Shown: positions 33,463-45,758, numbered from the stretch's first letter. The stretch: DNA of 64,000 bases from Thinopyrum elongatum (GCA_011799875.1 CM022298.1:56385015-56449014), one strand, 5' to 3'. Notes: generated by a model not told the origin, from the letters alone. A program made the numbers and translations.

Positions 33463-34238
33463 AGTGGGCATGTCAACATAGTAGTTCATGTGGTTGAAAG
33501 AAAGTGAAAGAGGCTGGAATGGCAATACCATGCCTGTCTCAGTTTTTCTGTCTGTTGCTTCTTCTATTCCTAACATGATGACGAGGTCAGAGGATAAATA
33601 ATGAGATGGTAGATAGATGAAAAGTAGTGTGAAGAAAACTTTATGCTTCATGATACATAGTATGACAGTGTGAGCTGTACATATGGATGATGAATCTATC
33701 TATATTATTTGTGGCCCATTTGGAATGTAGGATAAGAAACAATGTTCTCTTTCCACAAAGCATACCATAGAACTACCATTCAAATGGAACCTTATTGAAA
33801 AAAAAATACATCAACAGTTTGAGAAAAGCGGAGATTTGATAACCAATATGGATTATAGACAATTTATGCGAAGCATATATGCTACTACCATACCATGGGT
33901 AACCCGGTCCATCTGTTTTTGATTTGTTGATCCTTTTTTCAACATATTTTCAGTGTCACCATCAGAAACCACGCCCTTTGAACTGTTAGGGGCTGTATGG
34001 AAAATATTATATAAGTGGGTATCAAACAAGTGTAAATACCTCGAAAATATGAAGAAAAGGGGAAGTGCTTACAGTTCAGAAATGTAAGAGCACAAATGTA
34101 GAGAATGTTAGAGAGAATCATAAATCCTATCATAGCTCCAATGGAAAGCCAATACCCCCATTCACCCGTAAAGTAGCCTTTGGATTTGAGATAAGCCTTT
34201 CCTACTGTTAGTGCACCAATGTTTCTCTCAACATTTGG
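33463..34238 (-). pseudogene. PDR exons 10-12: end of TMD1 and linker to NBD2
   Basis: Exon 10 (34073-34238) encodes PNVERNIGALTVGKAYLKSK and the last TMD1 helix. Exon 11 (33894-33992) encodes PNSSKGVVSDGDTENMLKKG, part of the variable hydrophilic linker. Exon 12 (33463-33569) reads GMVLPFQPLSLSFNHMNYYV, the conserved entry to NBD2. All three are open, with GT-AG borders and matching phases. Confidence 0.9.
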
Positions 34239-34466
34239 CTACAATTAAACAAGTGGTATAAGTTCCAGATATATTATTTTTAATTTTTAGGTGTATGAAC
34301 ATCCTACAAAGTAGAGGTGAAAAACTCATGAGATGTTCTAGATCTTTTATGTTAACAAACAATATCTATCAAAAATATTTATCATATGAACAATGGTTTG
34401 TCCTCTTGCCTGCAGTTGATATAAGTAAAACAAGAAAAAGAAAAGTGTGGTGACAAAAAAACTTAC

Positions 34467-34871
34467 AATAGCCCACCTACTGGCAAGGAATTCATTGACT
34501 GATATAGCATTGTTGCTATACATCATGGGTGATATCCATTACGCCCAGAACCACCAGGGTTTGATATCATCTGTGCATATAAATACATATCAAGAAACCC
34601 AGTAAACCACACCGGAACCTTCATAGGAAATAAAACAAAAACCTCAACAATAGTTGTTCTGCAATTAACACAATAACTAGCTAGATAACTCGTTGGGCAA
34701 AAGAACATACGCCTGGGGATGACAAATCCTCTGAACAAGCAAACCAGTAGCATCACAAGCATTCCAAACGTATTGGCTACAACCATCGTTTGTAAAACTA
34801 CACCTAGTAGCCGGAACAGAGCCACAGCCATCTGGTGCGTGCAAAAGTATGCTAGCAACGCACTAAAGAAC
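34467..34871 (-). pseudogene. PDR exons 8 and 9: TMD1 helices and loop, one stop
   Basis: Exon 8 (about 34711-34871) reads FFSALLAYFCTHQMAVALFR and ends at GFVIPR. Exon 9 (34467-34570) reads DIKPWWFWA, then TAA (34539-34541), then WISPMMYSNNAISVNEFLAS. The PDR-family motif PWWxWxYWxSPMMY identifies the region, and the tyrosine codon is the one lost. Splice borders are intact. Confidence 0.92.
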
Positions 34872-34979
34872 CTAAAAAAAGTAGACCGAAGAAAACATCA
34901 AATGAATGTTAATACGGTAAATTATACTAATAATAAATTATTAAAATGAAAACTTTTGGAAAGAAACGAAACCAGATAC

Positions 34980-35881
34980 CTTGCTGGAGCAGGTGCGTAA
35001 CCTATCACATAATATGTAGCAATTGTCCAAACTGATGGTTCCATGAGCGAAAAAGGAAGCTTTAATATTATGTTTGCAACTCCAAAGGTCCATGCTTGAA
35101 AGAACAAGCAGTCTCTTTGTTTATAGAATACTGGGAGCTTTTTAATTGTCATCTGTACCTCATTAAACCCGTTGAACATGATGGTGATCAAAGAGGATGT
35201 CAAAACACCACTAAATTTGACGGTATCCGAAAAATTCTCGTGAGGCATCTGTGTTCTGAGAAACACAGTCATGGTTACGATTGCCAGGACAAGCAATTGA
35301 AATGACTTGAATATGTATAGGAAGGAGTTGCGCTTCATCAAACAACCACTCTCTTGACAACACTGTCATCAGGGACTCCCAATTAGATAATCCATACTTC
35401 TGTATTGCCAATGCAGCAGGATGTATTCTAGATTTGTCATAAGGAATTTGAAGCTCTATCTGGAGCTTCTTTCCAGCATGGAAACTCTTGAAAAGCTCGG
35501 AGAACTCCAGGACAGAGACATAACGATAATTCTCATAATCATAGCTCCAGTATTGCTGTTGATCTTTCTTGGAAGTCACCTCTTGAAGGAAGTCAGCCAC
35601 TCCTTTCCGTTCAGGACATCGGAAACCAGCACTCTCAAAGAATTCGAGGATGTTCTCTCATGGTCCATTGTAAACTAAGTACCCTTCTGAGAGCAGAATG
35701 ATGTCATCGAATAGATTGTATGTCTCAGGTGGAGGCTGGAGGAGAGAGATCATTACTGTATAATTCATCACATGGACCATCTATCTAATGTATTTGACAA
35801 TCTGAAATGTGCTAGAACTATCAAGCCCTGTAGATATTTCATCCATGAACAAAGCTCTTGCAGGTCCGATTAGCATCTCTC
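34980..35881 (-). pseudogene. PDR exon 7: Walker B, H-loop and first half of TMD1, with three lesions
   Basis: It begins [20 protein letters not shown], with the Walker B Asp-Glu and D-loop, and continues through [24 protein letters not shown] (35781-35783) interrupts QIVKYIR/MVHVMNY and a TGA (35658-35660) interrupts VYNGP/ENILEFF. Both fit C-to-T changes (CAG to TAG; CGA to TGA). The linker has FLQEVTSKKDQQQYW. A 1-bp insertion in an A run (35340-35342, plus strand) shifts the frame just after LSREWL. Beyond it, the other frame carries the first transmembrane helices (FLYIFKSFQLLVLAIVTMTV). The exon ends at APAPAR with a GT donor. Confidence 0.92.
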
Positions 35882-36233
35882 CTGTAGTAACAAGGAATAA
35901 TAAAGCCCAAGCTTAGGACTATTTATGTGTCAATAATGTAATATATTATTCCTTATGTAGGTGATAAATTATTTCATGCACAATATCTGTGAGAAAATTA
36001 CATTTATCAATAATTTAACAAGGGAAATTACTGACGTGGACACCTTGTAGATAGAGGTACTGAGAGAAATGCAAGAGGTAGACAAAGATCCACTATTTTA
36101 TCGTGTGCAATTAGATCTCACATAGCAAACTACTAACTCTTATCACCGGAGACAAGAAAATAAGCTATTTGAAAGGAATAACAACTATCTAGGCAGCAAA
36201 TTCATGTGAATTATGTATCATCTTTATATGTTA

Positions 36234-36470
36234 GTCCCTCCTTCCACTTATATAGTGCCTAATACATTTTTTGAGGTTACCTTTGACCACGGGTTAGCAC
36301 AATGATATATGACATGCATGTTACACAAAGCATACCATCGAATTCGTATGTGAAAGAAGTTTCTAATGATATAATTTTTATTCCATACATCTCATATAAT
36401 AATAATTTTATCATTGGTCAAATGCTACCTCGAAAGGCGTATTAGGCCCTATATATATGGAAGGATGGAG
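36234..36470. mobile_element. Stowaway-like MITE in PDR intron 6
   Basis: GTCCCTCCTTCCACTTATATAGTGCCTAATA at the left and TATTAGGCCCTATATATATGG..GATGGAG at the right are inverted. TA flanks it at 36232-36233 and 36471-36472. The element is 237 bp with an A/T-rich interior. Confidence 0.75.
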
Positions 36471-36580
36471 TATACTTATTAGGATTTAAGATGTAGTGAG
36501 CAAACAAAATTTCATGAAGAAAATGACCAATCCTTTCATTTATATTTTAATGTACATGATATGCATCATTGCACGCATAC

Positions 36581-36671
36581 CAGTTGTTACACATTTTATT
36601 TGTCCGCCAGAAATTCCTCTTCTCATCTCATCTCCAACAATAGTATCAGCACAAATGTCAAGGCCAAGCAC
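36581..36671 (-). pseudogene. PDR exon 6: NBD1 ABC signature, altered
   Basis: It encodes [20 protein letters not shown] followed by [11 protein letters not shown]. Plant PDR NBD1 signatures normally read SGGQ(K/R)KRVTTGE, so isoleucine and cysteine replace conserved basic residues here. The exon is open and correctly spliced, so these are missense changes that fit relaxed constraint. Confidence 0.9.
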
Positions 36672-36949
36672 CTGAAGAGTTTTATATGTTCAATTATCAG
36701 AGTGAATCACGAATGCCTATTGAGAAACTTGAGATTCAGTTTGCATGAGGAATAAAAGTGTTAACTTTTTAAATGGACGTCAAAATGATACATCCATATG
36801 CACTCATAATTATGAGAAGTAATAGAAAACCAAATTCTTGCACAACCTCATTGTCATACGTTAATAGAAATAAATGGGCAAACTAGTTATCTAAACCATG
36901 TTCTCTTGACTCTTAACTTCTAAAAGGATAACAAACAATAGACCCTCAC

Positions 36950-37240
36950 CTTGAGAGTAAGATCCGTGATAACATTAGTGTCCTTTCCTTGTACTGTAGT
37001 TGCCTTCATGAAAGCATCAATCTCAGGGTCAGGCTTAATGCATGCATTCCTCTCCCTCCTTGCTAATTCTAAGAGTGTATCATGTCTAACACCAGTGCCT
37101 AGACATAGTCTAGAGAAGTCCAATGTCTCTCCAACTGTCATCTCTCCGTTGTGTAGATCATACTGGCTGACATATGTACTAGTTCTCTCAGGATAGAACT
37201 CTAAAAAGTTATGACCACAATATGTGATATTGCCAGATAC
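36950..37240 (-). pseudogene. PDR exon 5: NBD1 Q-loop region
   Basis: A 97-codon exon reading VSGNITYCGHNFLEFYPERT, then TYVSQYDLHNGEMTVGETLD with the Q-loop glutamine, then the PDR-specific insert after NBD1's helical domain. GT-AG borders and no stops. Confidence 0.93.
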
Positions 37241-37321
37241 CTGTAGTCATTAGGTGATTTAGCATACAACAAGCACACATAATCAAAAGATGGTTTTTTA
37301 ATTTTCTTGAAAAAATGCAAC

Positions 37322-37759
37322 CTTGAGATTTTTATCAGGCTTCCCAGTTAGTGTTAGCATAAGTGTGCTTTTCCCTGATGTCGGGGGTCCAAGAAGAAGT
37401 GTCAACCTATCATAAGTAGTTCAATTCAATAAATATCTCAAAAGAACAATGGCAATGTTGTAGTTTTTCAAAATATAAGAGTAAAAGTAACTACATTGAC
37501 GGCAATAAGAAGATATAGCTCTTCAGGAAAGAGTATCTTGACTGATGTTAGATTATTTTAGTATGTGAATCACAAACGAGACTTGTCTTGTTTGAAAAAG
37601 ATAAAACATTTTCCATGTATAAGTGTAAATTAGCACTAATATCCTCAATCAATTTTTGGCAAGAACAGTTAATTACCTCGATGGCTTGAGAATGCCACTG
37701 ACATCTTTGAGTATCTCAATCCTCCTTTTGTTTGAAAAACCAAATATGCTTATGAGCCC
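37322..37759 (-). pseudogene. PDR exons 3 and 4: start of NBD1 with Walker A
   Basis: Exon 3 (37677-37759) encodes GLISIFGFSNKRRIEILKDV and ends within an arginine codon. Exon 4 (37322-37406) encodes [20 protein letters not shown]. The Walker A motif is GPPTSGKS, with the catalytic lysine present. Both exons have GT-AG borders and no lesion. Confidence 0.92.
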
Positions 37760-37849
37760 CTGTAATAAAGCATCAAGGGTAGCGAATTTGAGGCATAGAT
37801 GACAAGCAGCAAGATACACCAAGTAGGTGGTCTTTTTGAAGTAGCAGCG

Positions 37850-38517
37850 AGCCTATTTAGAAATAGCGTTAGGGTTTCAGGGTGCGGTGGGCACAACCGC
37901 CGCGGTCGGAGATACTTCCGGTCCCCTTGCTTCCAGTTGCCATCTTGGCACTGGGAGGTAGGTGGCTGGTGGTGGTAAGAGTTTTGTGTTTGTCGACATC
38001 TTGTTGTGTCGTGGTGTTTTTCTAATGAACAACGTTACTCTAATTCTTTCTTTGGCGGTGCCATTGAGGTAGAGATGTTTTTGTCCTCATTTTCTGATAT
38101 GATGAGTTTATGTTATGGAGGTAGAGAGCTTCCGCTGGTGTCCGCCGCGGTTCTGGATTGTTTGTCAAGGGTGCTATGTGTGCCGTCGCGGGTCCAAGAC
38201 GATGACTTTCTTGAGGCTGTCTGAGTCCCGCCACCCACCTGCCAACTCTTTTCGGCAAACAAGGGTGGTTGGTGCGTCGACAAGGAGAGTTCGCTTGGAG
38301 TTGTTGCTCTTTGGAGGTGACTGGCGTTGGTCGAGACGTGGCTTTGTTGATCACCTTAGGACAGGCCCTTTCATGTTGAAGTTGTCTTGTTTCCGTTTGA
38401 GTTGGAGTGGTGTTCGCTACTCACCGCTATGTGGTGGGAGCTTGCCTCTATTCTTGTATTTTACCCTCTACCTTCTATAAATCTAAGGCACGATATTTGC
38501 ATGCTCTCGAAAAAAAA
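37850..38517 (+). mobile_element. Possible third non-LTR retroposon in PDR intron 2
   Basis: A GC-richer island ends in GCATGCTCTCGAAAAAAAA, resembling the end of insertion 1 (TTCATGCTTTGTCGAAAA). No target duplication was found, so borders are uncertain. The open frames inside match nothing known to me. Confidence 0.4.
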
Positions 38518-38519
38518 TG

Positions 38520-41500
38520 AGGTTATGTTATTGTGCCCTGCTGTGTTTGTTGGTTTGATTCTTTGTAAAATTGAAATCTTACATTGACAATATGTGAATA
38601 TTTTGTGATCCAACGACCTGTACTTCTATGGGATTATCTCCGGCCCAAGTCCGTTTATCTCTTACGTCTTCCCGTCTTTTTGGATATGCAAATCAAGGCT
38701 GTTTCAGAAACCTTATTGTTTGTTTGTAATCAAGTTCATGTGGGAGAAAAAATGGGATCATCGCTGCTCCGGACTGATTGATGTCTTTTTACGGAAATCT
38801 TGAGAATTTTTCGCTTTGAAAACGTTGATACTCCAGAGAAGATGTCCACAAGAGACACCACTGTAATTCTTAGTTGTGCGAGTTACTATGTATTTCTTTG
38901 GATCTAAAATTCAAAACAGTTTACCTATAATTTGTGTGAGTTTAAATATATTATAGGTGTTTCTAAAAAGATGTCGCTGGTCCTGCGAATTTACACACTA
39001 CATTCAGCTTTTTTATGAATTCATGTGAAGACATAAATTTTAGCATGTTGCATGACTAGCGACGTGTACGGTGAACGGAGCGATGGCGCAAGGACATATA
39101 ACGGAAAATGGCGAGTCCTAGAAGTTCTACGGCACGATACAACGACGTAGGGACAGAGTGGGCTAATGCATGGGACCCAAGGGTATGGCGGTCCAAGCCC
39201 GCTGCACCACCACCGCTGCCGAAGACGTCAAAGGAGGCGGCCAACGGACCGCGCGGATGCTATATCTTGCTTACTACAAGATAAAACAACACATCGCCAC
39301 AACCACAAGCTTTTCTAGCTACTATGTCCTACTAGGCCGGCCCAACAACGTTTCCAGCCATGCTATAAAAGGTGGCTTCGGGAACCTTCCAAACGGTTTT
39401 AGGAAGGTTCGGTCCGGGTTTTTTGTCTTTCTTTTTTCCTTTGCTTTTTCCTTTTTTATACATTTGATGTATTTTGTTCTTTTTCATTTTTTTGGCTTTT
39501 CAAATACATGTCGACTAGTTTAAATACACACTAAACATTTTTCGTATACATGTTAAACATTTTTCAGATACTTTTCAAAATCCTGTTGAATATTTATTCG
39601 AATACATGTTGAATGTTTGTAAAATGTACACTGAACATTTGTCGAATACATATTGAACATTCTTAAACACAGGTTGAACATTTTCAAAAATAACATGAAC
39701 ATTTTTTTGTACAACGTGCAAAAACATTTCGTTTTATGAACAATTTTTAAGTGGCACCAATATTTTTCTATGTGTTATGAACTTTTTGACAAGTTACGTG
39801 AACAATATTTTACATTTCATAACTATTTTTCTAAAATGTCCTGAACTTACTTCTAATTATATGATTTTTTTTAATTAATACGAACATTTTTTTCAACAAT
39901 GTACGTAATTGTTTTTACATTTTATAAAATTATAAAATTTATGACCTTTTTTTCGACTACATGAACTTTTTTTAAATGAGAGAAACATTTTCTTGGATGG
40001 TTCAAAAAATTTCATCAAATTTCAAAATTTCTTTTATATATTCATGAACATTATTTAAAATTTTCTGGAAGTCTTTGAATGCCACAAAGATTTTTTTCAA
40101 TTGTACAAATATTTTCTTTAAATTTTACAGTCCACAAAATTTTTTAAAAACTAAGTAATAAAATTTATGTATAATGAGATATTTTCACAATATAGAAGTA
40201 AGAAAAGGGAAAACAGAAAAGCAAAAACAACGTATGGCACTGAAAAAATAGGGAAAAACAATGCGGCTTGTGCGTTGGAAGGATCGACCTCTTTTTCTTT
40301 TGCTTAGGTTTAGCCGAGGTAGTGGATGTTACCTCAGGCCAAGTACCCGTACGCTATATGTGATATGTCCTTGGCGCTGCAGGCGAGGTATATACTCGCG
40401 TCCAGCGGGCGGCTTCATGACTTTTCTCTCTAGTTTGGCCCTCTCGAGTGGTTTCGGAAAGTTGGGCTTTTCTGGACCAAAAAGAACAGAATAGAGAGAA
40501 AAGCGTGCATGTTTGAGTTGAACGGGCTAACAACGCTTGTATCATGGTTTGCAATATAGAGAGACGTCCTTTTCGAGGGATCTCCTATAGGGCGCCTTCG
40601 GCACCCGAGAAGAAGGCCAGAACTCGACTGGTTTCCCTGATCGCTCGATCGCGTTGACCGGTCGTGGTTGACCAGCTAACCAATCAACCATAGACTTTTG
40701 GGGAAATGCAAAAACTCGAAAAGAGGGAAAAAGCGAAAAATCAAAAATATGTTGACGGATTTAAAAATATGTTCACAAACTTCGAAAAGGTTCATCAAAC
40801 TTCAAAAAATGTTCTTTGATTTTGGAAAATTGCATTGAATTTTAAAAAAATTCATTGAATTTGAAAATTTTCATCTTTTTTTGAAAGTTCACCAAATTGA
40901 AAAAATCACAATTCATTTTGGAAGAAAGTTCATTGAATTTCAAAAAATGTCAGTTAAGCCTATAACGGGCGCCATATGCGCCGTACAGGAAATGCCCCTG
41001 TTCAACGCCCGCAAGCGTCAAACAGCAGAGGCAACACACACGATCGAGCATATTGGGCTGAGCAAACAAGCATTACGTTACTGGACTGTAGAAGACGGTT
41101 ACAGTAGAGACATGTACGTGTCTGTAGCAGTTGGATTACTATAGCACCCTCTTTGGTCATTTTTTACTTCCTTGGTTTTTAATTTGGCACCTTTTCTTTT
41201 TAAAAAAAATTCTGTAATCTAATTTGTTTTTATATAGGTGAACATTCTTTGAAAATACACACTTAACATTTTTTAACGTACTATGAACATTTTAATAATG
41301 CATGCTGAACTTTTTTGTATTATACGATGAACATTTTTGTAACAATATAAATATATACATTGAACAATTTTTTAATACGCATTGAACATTTTGGAATACA
41401 CGTTGAACATCTTATGAATACATAGTGAACATTTGTGTAATATACGCTGACCAAATCAAAATCACAGTGAACATTTGTATTATTGTTATTCATTTAACAC

Positions 41501-41750
41501 TTCCTAATATACGATGAACATTTTTATAATGCATGGTTAACTTTTTGTAATATACCGTGAACATTTGATGAACATTTTGTAACACGCAATGAACTTTGTA
41601 TAATACAGACAAAATAAAAAGGAAAAAAGTGGAAAATAAAATAAAAGAGAAGAAACAGCGAAGCGACCGTGGGCCAGCCCAAACTGGGGCGTCGGGAGGC
41701 CCAGGTTCATCGAAATCACGACTTTCTGGCGCTGACTAGAGTCAAATAGG
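38520..41750. repeat. PDR intron 2: A/T-rich degenerate TGAACATTTT repeats
   Basis: 39490-40200, 40740-40950 and 41230-41600 consist of variants of (T)nGAACATTTTT..AATACA(T/C)G(T)TGAACAT. Such sequence is frequent inside non-autonomous Mutator-like elements of Triticeae, but no matched terminal repeats were found here. 39060-39420 and 40250-40700 are of mixed composition with no recognisable gene. Confidence 0.5.
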
Positions 41751-41753
41751 ATC

Positions 41754-41908
41754 TCTCCCAAATATTTGTCTTTTTAGAGATTTCGAATGGACTACCACAT
41801 ACGGATGTATATAGACATATTTTAGAGTGTAGATTCACTCATTTTACTCCGTATGTAGTCACTTGTTGAAATCTCTAGAAAGACAAATATTGAGGAACGG
41901 AGGGAGTA
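41754..41908. mobile_element. Stowaway-type MITE
   Basis: AAATATTTGTCTTTTTAGAG and CTCTAGAAAGACAAATATTG are inverted arms, and the right end is AACGGAGGGAG followed by TA. The inner motif ACGGATGTATATAGACATAT recurs in the MITE at 43569. Confidence 0.82.
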
Positions 41909-41909
41909 C

Positions 41910-43565
41910 TTGTCTAATGATAAGTTTGTACATATATTTTAAATCTGAAAATACAAGAGAAAAATGGTCGAGTACTCCAGCCATTGGCTCCGTAATTAGC
42001 TGTTACGTTTGCCACAGAAAACACGACGGTGCACCCAACAAGCAACTTGAGTATTTGACATGCGTAATGAGGCATAGGGTGTTGCCCTAGAGCCTCCTTG
42101 GAAACAGTTTGTTTCCCGTCCAGGAAAGCCTTGCCTGGTAACCCTGACATCTTGCTTATCCTGGCCCGTAACCCATGCACCTTGGCTAGCCTTGCACAAA
42201 CGTGAGAAATTACTCGCCTGGGCCGGCCCATATGCGGTCCCATAAAAAGAATGAGCATGCTAGCTAGGAATCAAACCCACGACCAACGGCAGATTCGCTC
42301 GTGCTACTAGCCATTGCGACTACTAACTCTAGTTCAATATTTGAACCGCAACGCTTAAAAAGTAACAACAGCGTCAAAACTTAACCACCAGTTCGCAAAA
42401 TTAACAAATACAAATGCGTAAGCATGAGAGGGATCGAACAAACATGAATGGCAGCGCAGTCTATATGAACATTTTTTTTAAACATGATTTTTTTTCGAAA
42501 TTATATATTTTCTCAAAAATGCGAACATTCTATAGAATTCAGCAAAACTGTTTTGAATTAGTAATTTTATAAAAAAATATATGATTTTTTAATATGAGAT
42601 AAAATTTTGAAAATAGAACATTTATCGAAATTTGAATAAATAAATAAATTTTCGAAAACTATTTAAAATTTGAACATTTTTGGAAATTTTGAAATTCTAA
42701 TTTACATGAATTTTCAAACAGTTTTTGGAAATAAGCAAATAATTTTGTAAATTCTACACGTTTTTGGAATTTCTAAACAAAATTTAAAAGTAGGTTTGAA
42801 AAAGGAAGAAAATTTAAAAATGATACATTTCCAAAATATCTGAACATTTGTTGAAAAAACGAAGCAGGGAAAAGGAAAAAGGCAAGAAAGAAACAGGGAG
42901 AAACGAAAAAGAAAAACAGAAAAAAAAAAGTCCAAAACCGGAAAAACCGGCAGGGAACCTCTAGCAAGTTCCCAAAACCGGGATCGCTGAAACTTGAACA
43001 GGCCGACCCACCCTGAACGCTCGGTCGATCTCCTTGTGCGTAGCCTCGACAAATGGCCGCAATAAGCGGCAAATAGGATTTTCGAGCTGCCTAGTGGCTA
43101 ATCCTTCTCTTGTCAGCCGCTTTCTTCAATGGGTCAAGTCTTAGATGAATACGCTATTGGAGTAAGCATTTTTCAGACAAGGTCTACATCCACACATCGG
43201 ACGAGGTAGACATGTTTTAATTCCAAGCCTGTGTCCAGGCCTCGCTTGCTGTGAGACATGGCAGTTAGGTGCGAACCAGACAGACATGTGGACCACCGGA
43301 GATACCCTTGGCACGATCAGGTAGCGCGAGTCGACAGAATATCAGGTGGAAACAAGTTATAATGGAAAACGGTAAAAACTATGTGAAAACTATGTTATTT
43401 GAACTTTCAAGAAATATATTAAAAAACAATATTATGTTAAGAGAGTGATGTTCTACTAGCATGTAAATTGCAACTTCAAACTCTAATTCACTTACGTGGT
43501 ATTAAAAAAAACTAATTTGGCAATAAATAGTGCAATATTATGTTAAGAGAGTGGTGTTCTAGCTA
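41910..43565. other. PDR intron 2, mixed repeats, no gene
   Basis: 42470-42860 is A/T-rich TTGAACATTTT-type sequence. 42240-42340 contains, on the minus strand, GTGGGTTTGATTCC, a pol III B-box-like motif also seen near 47205. CAATATTATGTTAAGAGAGTG occurs at 43427-43450 and again at 43532-43553 (105-bp offset). Confidence 0.5.
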
Positions 43566-43568
43566 CTA

Positions 43569-43727
43569 CTCCATCCTTTTCTTAATAAAAGGTTTTTTTT
43601 AGAGATTTCAATATGGACTACATACGGATGTATATAGACATATTTTAGAGTGTAGATTTATTCATTTTGTTATGTATGTTGTCCATACTGGATTCTCTAA
43701 ATGGCTTATATTTAGGAACGGAGGAAG
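43569..43727. mobile_element. Stowaway-type MITE, related to the one at 41754
   Basis: It starts CTCCATCCTTTTCTTAATAA, has inner ACATACGGATGTATATAGAC, and ends TATATTTAGGAACGGAGGAAG. TA lies at 43567-43568 and 43728-43729. Confidence 0.82.
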
Positions 43728-43907
43728 TAGCATGTAAACATCACTATTCATTGCTGAATTCGTTTTTATTCTACCTCGTATATGATTTTGTGTTTGAACT
43801 TTGAAGTTTCACACGCTGATAGAACACCACCCTTTCAATGTACCCTAGTATATTTTTTTATATAATTTTTAGGAATTTTCAATTGTGGTTTCCACGAAGT
43901 TTCCATT

Positions 43908-44090
43908 GTAAGAGTAAGTCTAATAAGGTCTAGTCAGCGGGCTATAAGACTTGCCATGCAAATATTAAATGCTTAGAGTCAACCTAATAGTCAATCTATT
44001 ATATGAGTGTTTTTGATGAAGCCTTTAAGTGAGGTGACATCTTCTTATAGCCAACAGTCGACGTTATTAACTATGCTCCAAGTTGGTTTC
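43908..44090. mobile_element. Possible Tourist-like MITE
   Basis: GTAAGAGTAAGTCTAATAAGG and CTTATAGCCAACAGTCGACG/TTATTAACTATGCTC resemble the termini of Tourist-type elements with internal GGGCTATAAGACTTGCCA. The target duplication is not clear. Confidence 0.4.
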
Positions 44091-44512
44091 ATTGGATATT
44101 CTCTCGTGGGAGTCACGTCCTTTTCGGTTTGACTGTGACTTCATTCACTTGAGTGGCGGAGCACACAAATATGTGGCCGGCCGGTACCAAAAGGAATAAA
44201 CGAGGTTGGCTATCGTGTCACCTTTTTGCCACCTACACTCGCACACACCCATCGCTAGCTATTTACGATTATTCGTGTTTGTATTTGTATCCACGAAATT
44301 GGCTCTCTCTTTTTTTGGAGTAAGCTCTCTTTTTTTATGTGAGCCGTTGGAAATTGCTCTCTTCTCTCGCAAAGAAAAGAAAAGAAAAATGGCTCAATGA
44401 GAAATGTCATCTGTTTTCTACGAAATATTCTGTAAAAATCAACGAGAGCCTGAATATTCCACATCGGACTGAAGAAAAATGGGCACAGGGATTGCTTAAC
44501 TATCCTATGCTT

Positions 44513-45578
44513 TGAGTTAATTCCATTTTTTACCCCCTCTTTTCTCCTTTTTGACAGGGATTACCCCATATAAGAGAAATTCATCCATCTTACCCCATTT
44601 AACTAAATTTGTGCCCGAGTTTACCCCTTTTTTTTGCACATTCTGTCAATCTATTAAAATTTTTTTGCAGCTCGATGCACACCCGGTTCTTTCTTCGGTT
44701 CGGCTTCATGCACGCCCCATCCTTGTCTGCCACCAGCTCCTCCAGCTTGTCGTTCCTCCATCTCGCCGCCACACCTCCTCCTTGTCTCCCTCCCCCATCG
44801 CCACTCCTTGTCCTGTTATGCCTCCTCCGACCCCCGCTGCACCAGAACATCAACCGCTTTGCATCTCTCCCGAGCTTCCTCTACGAATTGGGTATTCTTT
44901 GCAGATGTTATCTCAAAGAAAACAAGTGTCTGCTTGTATTGCATCCCATTTCAAACATTTGATAGCTTACATCAAGTTGCAAGCGCCTTTGCAAGTAGCA
45001 ACACCTAGCGCTACACAGCACAAAAGAAGCAACATGGCACACAAAGCAGACCAACCAGCAGCAGCTGCATGTAGGCAACAGACCAAGCAACAGCTAGCCT
45101 GCACCTACAGCTACCATAAGCTGCAAGTGTGGCGAGGCGGCAGCGCTAGAATAGGAGAAGGACGCCGAGCATGTCACGCACACGCGCGCACGCGGCTCAA
45201 CTCAAACTCAGTCACGAGTAGGTCACGCGCACAAATAGCTAAACTAGCATGGGCAAGGAGTCGATGGGATTTATCGATTTGATGGGTCCTAGACGAGGAA
45301 CAGCTCGAGATAGATCCGAGTGTATTTTCCTCCAGCGCTTGGAGCCGTACCGTAGCGAACCGGATGTGCGGTCAAGGAAGGGAATAAAACTGGCTACGGA
45401 CAAAGAAAAATGCCTACAAATCATGTGGGAATCAATTGACAGAATGTGCAAAAATCTAAAGAAGGGTAAAATCTGGCATATATTTTGGTTAAATGTGGTA
45501 AGATGGATGAATTTCGCTTAAATGGGGTAATCCCTGTCAAAAAGGACGAAAGGAGGGGTAAAAACTGGAATTAACTCA
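44513..45578. mobile_element. 1.07-kb element with terminal inverted repeats of about 115 bp
   Basis: The left end TGAGTTAATTCCATTTTTTA..TTTTTGACAGGGATTACCCC and the right end GGGGTAATCCCTGTCAAAAA..TGGAATTAACTCA are inverted over about 115 bp with roughly 80-85% match. The middle includes CTCCTCC-rich and CA-rich sequence without a convincing protein. I could not identify a target duplication. Long TIRs favour a Mutator-like (non-autonomous) origin. Confidence 0.75.
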
Positions 45579-45623
45579 CAGGATGGAGATGCCAATCGGC
45601 TTATAGCAAGTTCTTCTCTTCTA

Positions 45624-45758
45624 CTCTCTCGGTAAACTAATATAAAAGTGTTTAGATCACTACTTTAGTTATCTAAATGCTCTTATATTAGTATACAGAG
45701 GATGTACTTCCTCAGTAAACTAATATAAGATTGTTTAGATCACAACTTACAGAGAGAG
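45624..45758. mobile_element. Two adjacent small Stowaway MITEs
   Basis: 45624-45704 is a palindrome (CTCTCGGTAAACTAATATAA..TTATATTAGTATACAGAGGATG) with TA on each side. 45707-45758 (CTTCCTCAGTAAACTAATAT..ACAGAGAGAG) is a shorter relative that begins at the shared TA. They lie just 5' (in + coordinates) of PDR exon 2. Confidence 0.75.

Noticed and set aside
44551..45282. A 243-codon ORF inside the long-TIR element
   Set aside because: It starts within the terminal repeat, has no recognisable domain and is A/T- and CA-rich. Probably chance.
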